The notes under the pieces were generated by a model. The model was not told the origin of the DNA. It ran no database searches and saw only the letters and a program-made list of their open reading frames with translations. A DNA stretch of 64,000 nucleotides from Zychaea mexicana. Lineage: Eukaryota > Mucoromycota > Mucoromycetes > Mucorales > Lichtheimiaceae. Shown piece after piece: positions 54,903 to 64,000 of this stretch; the stretch's first letter is position 1, and each line of letters begins with the position of its first letter. Location of the stretch: assembly GCF_025766255.1 (NCBI RefSeq), contig NW_026516712.1, forward strand, positions 62,001 through 126,000. The letters run 5' to 3'. The translations under genes were made by a program, and so were the position numbers.

Positions 54903-55789
54903 TATCCCCGCTCAACATGATACACACTTACACACATTTCTCTCTGTCACTTGATCTGCACACACACAGATAAAAAGCAGAGAAAAAACAGCTACCCCTA
55001 CTCAATTATATTGCTCACTCGCACTTTTCACAACAAAGCACTCGCACTTTATTACCTCACCATTTTCTGGTACTGGAAACCCACTTTCCACAAACTACCC
55101 CCTTCACTCAATCGACACTTGTACACACACCACATCTCTTTTTGCTTTTTTTTTTTTCCAATTGAAAGATAAAAAAGTCACACAAAAATAGTTTAAGTTT
55201 TGACAGATCGCTTTTTGATGACAGCCAAGTTAGTAAACTGCTACGAGTAATTAGTTTATCATGTACACAGAAATGCATGCACATAGTTTCTACTGATATT
55301 TTTTTCTCTTTCATATATTTTCTCTCGCATCCACATATATGATCACCGCAACAATATACTATAAATGAATGTTTGTTCATGTTTCTGATGGGGATGGATT
55401 AAAAAAGATATACATCGTTAAGCGGAGGAAAAGGAAAAAGTCAGTTATAGCTTTTATTGGGTGGTTGTAGGAGTGATGGTAGTGTCATCTGTGGTGATTT
55501 TTTAACACATCCATGGTTGAAGAAGAGGAGGTCAATGCTTCGCTAGTATCTTTTGGCGTATCACCGAGGTGCTCGGTGTTAGACCTTTCTTTTCTGCAGA
55601 AGCGCGTTTGTGTGTTCCTCTTCGATTTCCTTTTCAGCGGTAACATAAGCATTATGTCGGTTGGTGCTTTTTAGAAATCCAAAATAAGAGTGGTGTCTCT
55701 AGATCTCTTTTGTATATTTTGCATGACATAACTTTATACTTTATCGATTTCTTAATAAGGAACTTGATACCGAGTTTCTTCAATGTCTC

Positions 55790-56160
55790 TTATAACGCTT
55801 TTTCATCTTGCTTCTTGACGTGAGTGCTCCAAGCTCCCATTGTCAAATACCATTCTGCTTGTATGCCAACCTTCCCACCCTGCCGCAGCATCTCTCCAGA
55901 TTTGTCACGAGGATAGACGTCTTCCAGATACAACTCGCGCAATATGTTAAGCCAAAGACGTAGAATCTTGCCATTTTCCGGGTCGAGATTTATGTGTTAT
56001 TCTATGTCTGTTTTGTCAAGCGCTCCAGTAGCAACGTTTGCATACATGTGCACTCACAGTTCGTCACCAGTGAACGGTATGTTTTGTAGGTTTCGCGTTG
56101 TTTTGGCCCACCCAAACCGGGCTGTGTCGCATATCTTCTTCCATGAGAGAGAGAGTGTGT
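55790..56160 (-). pseudogene. coding relic with two in-frame stops
   Basis: A single minus-strand frame reads CDTARFGWAKTTRNLQNIP, stops at a TGA, continues VHMYANVATGALDKTDIE, stops at a TAA, then gives about 65 residues including ILRLWLNILRELYLEDVYP and GGKVGIQAEWYLTMGAWST. Composition and frame continuity on both sides of the stops indicate a real ancestral protein, which I do not recognise. The first stop could be a GTGAGT donor (TGTGAGT) with an acceptor near 56007, which would hide both stops in an intron; then a working exon is not excluded. Confidence 0.4.
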
Positions 56161-56610
56161 CCTGATAATAGCAGCAAGTCCCATACTGGCTTGGGCAATC
56201 ACGGGTAATTGCGAGGGTAAAAAAAATCTTGGAATATCAGGTCCCAATTTCCATGATAAGCTGTGGCTGTGGTAGGCCAAGAGAACGTGCTGGATGGAGA
56301 TCTTTCTTTGTATCAGGCGTATATGTCGTCGTTGTTTTCCAGCATGTTGTTCTCGCTCGATTTACGTTTATTGGGTTTGTCAGTGGTTTGCTTGGCTATT
56401 TGTTATGATAGAGGCAATGGCAGCTAATCGATGTGTTGGACGTTCTAAAGACTGGCTTATAACAAAACAGGCAAGTAGTAAGGGAAGCGATACATGTTTC
56501 ATGCTGCTTGCTTGAACTTAATCGCTACTCCAGCTTCTAGTGATCGTTACTTTTCCAAGTAATACTATCGTAAACATGCGTTTAGTTACCTGCAGAGCAG
56601 GAATTTCTCT

Positions 56611-56815
56611 TTAGATAAGTTTACATGCTGCTACCATGGGAGGCTCAAGTACGTTAAAAGCTGCTTCTTGTGCTATAAGGTCACGAAGACGCATGCTATT
56701 CATGTTGGCAGTACACATGTCAACGAAGGTATCGGGTAACAACGTTGCCGGCGCACGATCTTGTACACAATGCAGTATTTACAGGACATTGGGTGCTACT
56801 GAAGAATACAATGAT
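56611..56815 (-). pseudogene. second coding relic
   Basis: The minus-strand frame SSVAPNVL, stop, then about 55 residues containing ATLLPDTFVDMCTANMNSMR and LIAQEAAFNVLEPPMVAAC, looks like genuine protein sequence. It lies upstream of the 55790-56160 relic in the same direction, so both may come from one dead gene or element. Family unknown. Confidence 0.35.
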
Positions 56816-59800
56816 CACATATATCTTTGCACTGTTATAATTGAAAAAGAACGAATAAATTTAATGTATCGAGTTCGCATTGTGCGATTATATTGCTTAG
56901 CATTAACGTGTATATTTGTTATTGAGAATGATGTAAACGACAACTCTATAACTATTAATGTCGACGCGCCATAAACAAATTATGAGTATGATACCCTTTC
57001 TTAAAGATCCTTTTTTTTCTGAGATTAGGTTTATTTGTGGGTAATAATTACAAGTGATCCCCCGCCTCGCTGTTAATACAAGGTTTTCACTTTTCACTAT
57101 CATCCTATGTAGAAGAACGAAATAAAAAAAAAAAGCACATTTGCAATTGTAGTAGAAAATAATTTTATTTCCAAGAAAAGAAAGCGCCATTCAGATAATC
57201 AGACTGTAATAGTCTCTTCCGGAATCGACGAATTGTAACGACCCCTATGTTTGGGGGTTACTTGAAAAACCTTGAGCAATAATGACATGATGGGCCGAAA
57301 GTTCAGAGCCAAGAAGAACCCTTTGGTGCTGTGATAACACTCTCCTTCCTTTGAGCACACTCTCTTGAACACGCAAAAAAATGCGTGGGTTCTGGCCCTT
57401 ACCTTCATGATGTTTGCAAAGTGTGCGCTCACTCTATGGAAATTAGTTATCCTAACAACAGGACTTTGGTTTAAAAAAAAAAGGTTCCTTTTAGGAGAAA
57501 AGAAGAAGGTTGCGACATGGGATATGATAGAATGCGCTTCACTTTACGCAGTCTAATGGTCTTGTTGTTGCTATGAAGAAAATGTCAATAAAACGGCAGT
57601 GAGACGCTTGATACTTTGTCTTTTGAGATTACAAGTTTTCTTTCAAATAGCCTAATTCAGTAACACGAGCGAAACTTCTTGGACACCCATTTTGTTCCGA
57701 TCGGATGTAATAAATATTTTAAAGATGCTGAGCAAACGCGGGAGTTTGAAGGAAATGCGCTCGTTCGTTTGAAAGTATGAAATAAAGGTCCAGCTGTCAA
57801 TTTGTTGAATGGTCTACATACGACTTTTTTTTTTTTTGGTATATCACGATAAACGTGTCACAAACATATGTTTCATAGTACTTCAAACGATTGTGCACTT
57901 GGTTTTGTCTATATGACGGAAATTTCCCAGGTAGAAGTACCTGTATGATGTAATTCTAAGGTGCCCGTCTGAGCGAGTTGCTTGGGTGCTTTAAAATATT
58001 GGGCCAAGTATAGTACACTAAGTTTAGTATCACTTAAAAGAGCAGTTAATTTTTAACAATATAAAGGTGACACTGTTGTATGTCGCAATCCTGTATCATA
58101 GAAAGCTGCTACGAGGTGAGAATGGAACGCTTGACCCCATATTTTTTACGTGGATCGTTGTTGTTGATACATCTTTATTGTATAGCGTAGTTGACAAACT
58201 ATACTGTGCTCGCGCAAAGGTATCAAGGGGTATATTGCTTTTGTAGCTAGCGAGGAACTTGCAAAAAGTGTATAATATACTGCCTGTTGACATGCCCCCC
58301 TTTTGTAGTATGTACAACATCTATTACAAATGTGCGTCAAACCGCTGAGCAATACTTAGTACACCAAATGTTATGGGAACAGTTGTTTGTCAACACACAG
58401 ATGACGATGCTTGCCGTTGCTCTACTAGATCGTATTTACCAAATTTAACTAAATGATATGGCTCCATACTTATATATATGTAACTAGTATAAGCCGGCAT
58501 CATTGTCACACCCCATACAGTAGCATTAGTGATTGAGAGAAAGATAAATAACTGTCTATCTGTACGTTGTTCATCGAGTACAAAATGATCCAATAAACCG
58601 AGAGCATTTTTCCATTGTAGCTAGCTATTAGATAGCAAATAACCCATATACGCCACATCAGAAAGTATCTTAAAAGATACAAAAAGGCTGTATACATTTT
58701 ATAGAGTGGCATCGAAAGCTCCATGATCACAGCGCTCAAAGATCGTTGTTGCATGGGCTATGTATATATGTTGAGTACCCCACTCAAGCGACTATACAAA
58801 GTCCCAGAAAAGTCAAGCAGATCAAACGACTTCAGACACGCTGGGTACAGCTTACGACCCTATGGTATGATATATCCTTTGGACGTCCTCATCCGTGTAA
58901 CTATCAATCTAAGGCCTTACCATTCATCAAGTAAGGTAGTTGAGCAAAAAAAAAAAAAAAAGCCAAGGAGAAGCATGTTGTTGTGATTTCTAAATGTAAC
59001 GACGTACACTATTGTGATGGTTTTGAACCTTTTTGCGTTAGGTTTGAAACCAACAGTGGAATCTTTGCTTTATCATATCAATTTGAAAATGAAAAACAAC
59101 TCTAAATGACACATGTAAAGAAAAGGGGGCGATATCCAAACTGCACCATTAATCTGCGATTCTGCTATATCAATTGAGCAAAGACCACCATTGGTTTAAA
59201 AACTTACTAGAAGAAAGATGGAAGTTTCTTTCCTTCCAGTGTAGGTCAAGAAATGGTAGTGCAAAATTACTCAATAACTCGTAGTTGTGTATCTGGATTT
59301 AGTTGGTAATAAGAAGCATGTTTTTAGGGAACAATAGACATCGGCACACGCACCACGCACTCATACATGTACAAACAAAACGCTATTGAGAGATCGGACT
59401 CCTACATGGTTTCTACCCTTTAGCGTCGCTTGATGGGTTGCCTACATATCCGTGGGAAAGAGAACTAAGAAAGAAGAACATGAGCGATGGGTTATTACTA
59501 ATATTAAACAACAATTTGTATCATCATCGCGTCTATGTAGAAAAACAAGAAACATGCCAAACACAAACTAAAAAAAAAGCCAGGATTGTGGTTGTTTGCT
59601 GTTTCCAGGTGTACATATTCCATCGGTTGTGAGAGCTCTCCGTCAATGTCTGGATCTATATACACTATCGCCAAGTCAATAGCTAGTGGTAAGAAGGTGA
59701 CTGTTCCGATGATTATCTTTATCAAGCAGTTGTTGAAGGATGCACGGGCTTTCGAAACCCCTATTCGGTATCAGCAAATGTTACAAATACGGAGGTGATC

Positions 59801-60239
59801 ATTGTGGATTCTATAACACAAAAAGTATGATTTGTTTGTCCCCACTCCCCCAACAAGAGTCATATGGGAGAGAAAGAGAACTCACCGAATCAGCTGTGTT
59901 TTCATTTATCCAACTGCTGCTGCTCCTTTTGATATAGTAGAGTGGGTAGTTCTTGGAAACAATCCGTGATAAAGATGGCTCTTATTTTACGTGCATATCA
60001 TAGTAGGAGGCACTTGTGGGAGTTGGGCGGAGTTTATCTGCTGTCTGGCGGGTTGTGTGACACTGTGTGTGCGTGCAATGGCACAAGATAAGAAGCGTGT
60101 TTCTACATTGGATTCATGATTTCTATTTGCCTGTATGGTATATACATCAAAAAAAAAAGCTGCAGGTAATCCATCACTATTACTGTAATAGCAGCAACAA
60201 ATCTATCAGATCATAGATTCAAATGCAGCAGTCTTATTT

Positions 60240-60261
60240 GGGTGGGTGGTGGGGGGGGAGG
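60240..60261 (+). other. G-run with quadruplex potential
   Basis: The plus strand reads GGGTGGGTGGTGGGGGG and continues to 60261. Four or more G-triplets with 1-4 nt loops meet the usual G-quadruplex pattern. It lies 1.5 kb before the last gene. Confidence 0.5.
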
Positions 60262-61112
60262 TATGTGATGAGAGTGTGTTCAAGAAAGGAGAGTGAAGGA
60301 GAAGGCTGCAGAAAGCGATCTTTAGTAGAGCAAAAGTACTGCATACAGTAGTACATACATATACCTAGAGTGGATCATTGGACATAGCAGAGCTTTTGAG
60401 AGAGAAAGAGAGAGAGAGAGAGAGTAAAAAAAGCGCGGTAAAAGGAGAGTCGATCTTTCACTCTCTACTATGCTCCAAGTGCAGGTTATGTGACACAGAA
60501 AAAAAAAAAGATGATCATTTCATTTCAGCGCATAGCCAATATGCGTACTTTTTTCTCTCTGTGGAGAAGAGTGGTGAGCGTAGTCGCTGCTTTCTCTACC
60601 TAGCTAGTAGTAGTAGTGTGCTTTAGAAAAGGAAGGATACCGTACCACGGCTTGGGTTGTCTTTTGAATGATGATATATATGAAAGGCTAATTCCGGCCC
60701 ACAGCAGGGAATCAAGTTGGGGAAATGCAGATGTGACACCGCGCCAATGAAATGACTCCGGAGCGCGTTCATCAGTCAGTCAGTGACCGTGTGTACCGTT
60801 CAGCATGCTGCATTATTAACACACATTCAGAACCATTGTTGAATAAGAAGGAAGGAAGGAGAGACCGAATCGAAGGAGAAAAAAACGATCTCTCATTATC
60901 CACGTTGAGCATATTAGCGACAAGAAAGAAAGAAAGAAACAGTCCTTTGTACTGATGTGTGCTGGTCAACGGTGAATCGTGGGGGCAGTGTGAAGGAGAA
61001 TATATACGTTAAGGAGCCTCTTTCTCTCTCTTTCCCTCGGGGCCATCCCCTGTTTGCTGCTAGACTCTTTGAATGCCACGTTTACAGCAACGAAAGAATA
61101 TTACAGAATGAC

Positions 61113-61139
61113 CATCATCATCATCATCATCATCATCAT
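61113..61139 (+). repeat. (CAT)9 microsatellite
   Basis: Uninterrupted CAT triplets in non-coding DNA upstream of the last gene. A second, shorter ATC run is at 61426-61451. Confidence 0.9.
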
Positions 61140-61670
61140 GGAGAGACAAGCAGCAGCACACTCGTGATTAGCATCCATCCGCTTGTTTACAACAACGAAT
61201 GACTGCCCACTTTCCTTTTCTGGCCGTGGCCCGCGTCCAATGGATTATTATGGGGGAGGTGTATTTCTTCCCCTGTGCTGTTTGTAAAGACAGCTTGTTT
61301 GTTTATTCTTCTGTGCATGGAAATGACGGTAAACAGGTTCGGAAGGAAAGGTTGCTGAGATGGGGGGGTGGGTGGTTGGAGTATTGTAAAGGTGAGAGAG
61401 AGACGAAGATGAGCCAGTCCATGGCATCATCATCATCATCAACATCATCACACTGAACATTTGGGAAAAAGCCCTTCTTTCATTTTAAAACTAGCGTAAA
61501 TGCCGGGAAACAGGAGACAAGTGTTTTGAGATAACAAAGGGAATAAAAAAAAAATACCCGCATGACCTTTTCTTTTTTCTTCTTTGCGCGACGCACACTG
61601 GACCCCGTGAGCACTGTAGCAGAGAGAGAGTGAGCCAAAGCTTATATCCATTCTCCGCCCTTGCTGCTTG

Positions 61671-61764
61671 CCCATCTTTTCTCTTTTTCTTTTTCATTTC
61701 TTTTTCTTTCCCTCTTCTTTTCTCACACTCGACCTTGCCTCCCTTCTTTTCTTTCTCTTCTTTG
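61671..61764 (+). promoter_or_regulatory. pyrimidine-rich leader tract before the last gene
   Basis: Almost pure C/T for about 95 bp, ending 11 bp before the ATG. The same arrangement precedes the MscS, PPR, ydj1, yak1 and HECT ligase genes in this window. Confidence 0.5.
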
Positions 61765-61775
61765 CACAGAAAGGC

Positions 61776-64000
61776 ATGACAGGCTACTACTGCAACCATC
61801 CCCAGCAACGCGGCGCTTACTTTGCTTCATCAACCAAGCCATTCCACAACACCAAGAGACATCATACCACCCCAAGTAGTGGTGATCACAACACCACCAC
61901 TACCCGCGGAGGTACTCCACGTACTCCACAACAACAACAACAACAACAACAACACCAACGCCAGCCATACCATCACCACCACCACCACCAGAACAACAGC
62001 AGTCATCATCATCATCATCATCACTACCAGCCACGGTATCGCTACTACCAACCATGCAGCGCCACTGATATTGACGATCTCATCTATGGTCCAGCAATCA
62101 CAATGGCCCTGAGTGAGCGTAGTATCTTTGCTCCATTCGACCAAGGCCCTTCCACAATGTTGATCCACATACCCGCAAGTTCAAAAAAACCTTCTTCTTC
62201 TTCTTCTTCCTATTACTCCTCCTCCTCCTCTAGCTCCTGTCGTCGTAGCATGCGTCGTCTGTCTTCTTCAGCCTCTTCTATATCATCGCTGCTTTATGCG
62301 AGTCTGTATGATCCGCTAGAAACCACGACCAAAGAGCCTCTACAGCCAAACGACGATCCCATGACTGCCGTCAATAACAGCGACGATGGAGGCAGCAACA
62401 GCAGCAGTAGCAGTAGCAGCAGTAGTAGTCGAAGTAGTAGTGGCTCGTCCTTGTCCACAACCAAGGCCGTCAATCATCCGGCTACTACTACTACTACTAT
62501 TACTAGTACTACACCTTTGCAAAGGTATTTGACAAAAGAAACTTCTTGTCCCCCCCCCTTTACCCCACCCCAATTCAATCACTCTTTTTTGTTGTAATGT
62601 TTCGATCCCAACTGACAAGGTGCGTTACTGATGTTAGACGTAGCACTACTACCACGCCGTTCAATACCTGTAGCAAGCCCGTGACCACCACCACCACCAC
62701 CACTACTACTTCCAGCAACAACGCCACAACAACGGTCAATCACCATCACCCACAAGAATTATTCCAGCACCATCCTCATCCACTTCATCATCATCATCAT
62801 CAGCAGCAGCAACAGCAATACCCGTGCTACTACCAACTTCCGCCTCCACCTCCGCAATACGCGTACTACCATCATCCTCATTACTATCATCCTTCTTACA
62901 GCTACCAGGTTCAACAACAACAACACGCACCCCATCCTCCACCACCCATGATGACCACAAGTCCTACTGCTTCGAGCGCATCATCTACCTCCGTAGCCGA
63001 CCTGACATCGTCTGTTGCCACCACCACCGCCAGCGCAACCATTGCAACGATGACCAACACGGACCATCCGTATGCAAACAACGCGGGTCGCACAGACCCA
63101 GAAGAGTTGCTTGCGGATGACCTGCACCGTCGCGCATCTACAATCTCCGACGCTGTAACCACAGCCTCTTCTGCAGAAATATGTCGTCGCTTCAGTAACG
63201 GTAGCACCAGCAGCACCGCTGCTTCAAGTATGGTGACGTTACCTAGTGTGGAGGAGAAGCCGACGTGTGTTGCTTCACCTGCTGTTCTCAGTAGTTGTAC
63301 GAGTACTAGTAGTACGGGTGGTAAGCTTGTTTTGGGGTCTATTGAATATTCTTAATTACTTTTTAAGAGTGCATCTATATGTATGTGAGTGTTAATCCAA
63401 ATATTTCTGCATGGGGCTTGCAGCAGTAGCGGCGGCAGCAGTAGCTAATACTACAACAACTTCCGTTGTCAGTCCCTTGGTAACGCCGCCACCTCCGCAA
63501 CCGCAAGAAGAAGAGGAGGAGCGTAAACAACAACAACAACAACAACAACCCGTTTCCTCAGCTGCGTCATCTTCACCATCACCTGATCCTGTTCATGATG
63601 CTATGATGGATGACGACGTTGAAACCGCCACTCCTCTTCCTACTACTAGCAGCACAACCTCCGAGCAAACAATGCCACGCGTGTCCGCTGAAAATGAAGG
63701 AGAAAACGACAAAGAGGTCGTCAAAGACAAGGATCTGTCAATAAAAGTGAATCAAGACGATGATGATGCTGTTACAGTCGAGGAAGACGACGACGACGAC
63801 GAACTACCGATTTGGGCGGACCCCGACCGCGTACGCGAGAATCCGACACGCTACGCCTACGTCAAGACATACATGGACAAACACACTATTCCGAAAACAT
63901 CCGCCATGCCATTGCCCAACGTCTGCACATTCTACTTTAGCGAGACGAATGCGAGCAAGGGCCAAAAGACGGCCAACTACATGTCGACGGTGCGGCCCTT
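61776..64000 (+). CDS. low-complexity protein, possibly eIF4E-like, cut by window end
   Basis: Exons 61776-62524, 62638-63320 and 63425 onward; the gene runs off the window, with about 669 residues visible. Most is simple sequence: polyGln, polyHis, long Ser and Thr runs, PPPPPQYAYYHHPHYYHPS, then acidic DDDDDELP. A compact segment begins near 63810: PIWADPDRVRENPTRYAY, then MPLPNVCTFYFSETNASKG and YMSTVRP at the edge. The spacing of CTFYF after PLPN recalls the first strand of the cap-binding eIF4E/4EHP fold (usually W or Y in a TFWY-type motif), but this is a weak guess. A frame extends upstream to 61668, but that part is a translated pyrimidine tract, so MTGYYCNHP is taken as start. The exon 3 acceptor is a tandem GCAGCAG. 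Confidence 0.6.

Larger units (their letters stand above)
54903..61775. other. 6.9-kb gene-poor region
   Basis: No complete gene was found. The first 300 bp are the ligase 3' flank. Coding relics lie at 55790-56160 and 56611-56815. A minus-strand frame at 57199-57432 and several plus-strand frames around 58.7-59.8 kb have no recognisable content. From about 60.2 kb the sequence becomes simple: G-runs, GA repeats (60400-60422), CAT repeats and GGAA repeats, fitting a long promoter/leader for the last gene. A pyrimidine tract at 61671-61764 ends 11 bp before its start codon. Confidence 0.5.

Noticed and set aside
61668..61775. Upstream extension of the last gene's frame
   Set aside because: It translates a pyrimidine tract into Phe/Leu/Ser runs; the ATG at 61776 fits better.

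Overview
The window is fungal nuclear DNA. Nearly every gene is split by short introns (mostly 50-130 nt) with GT..AG borders. The proteins are fungal orthologues (Rpn6, Naa20, Ydj1, Yak1, Csc1, Fet3-type oxidases, Ufd4, Rab GDI), and polyglutamine, polyhistidine and polyserine tracts encoded by CAG/CAA or similar runs are frequent. The gene models and style fit an early-diverging filamentous fungus, most likely Mucoromycota (Mucorales). That placement is inference from protein resemblance, not a search. For the complete models below, the exon lengths I derived add up to a multiple of three and read without stops.

Layout. 1-5.4 kb is accessory and degenerate: a truncated gene end on the minus strand, an extremely AT-rich block packed with perfect hairpins that looks mitochondrial, a decayed transposon-like coding region, two related segments in inverted orientation, and a 22-24 bp tandem repeat. 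6.1-9.9 kb is an MscS-type channel with an EF-hand. 11.9-15.1 kb is a large PPR protein. 15.8-17.1 kb is a farnesylation-type DnaJ (Ydj1). 17.2-19.2 kb is proteasome subunit Rpn6 (minus). 19.5-20.4 kb is NatB catalytic subunit Naa20 (minus). 20.8-21.5 kb is a ZNHIT3-like HIT zinc finger. 21.9-22.6 kb is a Cys-3/MetR-like bZIP factor (minus). 25.1-28.6 kb is the Yak1 kinase (minus). 29.1-33.3 kb is a Csc1/TMEM63 channel (minus). 33.8-39.5 kb is a tandem pair of Fet3-like multicopper oxidases. 40.3-42.2 kb is Rab GDI. 42.4-47.5 kb is a USP15/Ubp12-class deubiquitinase (minus). 48.3-54.9 kb is a Ufd4/TRIP12 HECT ligase. 54.9-61.8 kb is a gene-poor stretch with coding relics. 61.8 kb to the edge is a low-complexity protein that is cut off.

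Themes. Several genes belong to protein turnover (Rpn6, the deubiquitinase, the HECT ligase, Ydj1), and the deubiquitinase and ligase are divergently paired over about 760 bp. Two unrelated mechanosensitive channel families (MscS and Csc1) lie within 27 kb. This is ordinary fungal gene mixing, not an operon or a proven cluster.

Most unusual features: the hairpin-array AT block and the gene end it abuts; the ferroxidase pair, with seven internal exons of identical length but opposite anchoring solutions (secreted versus N-terminal membrane anchor); a deubiquitinase with a duplicated DUSP-UBL module; a start-codon-only exon in GDI; and a 16-nt microexon in the MscS gene. No rRNA, tRNA, CRISPR array or complete transposon was found.
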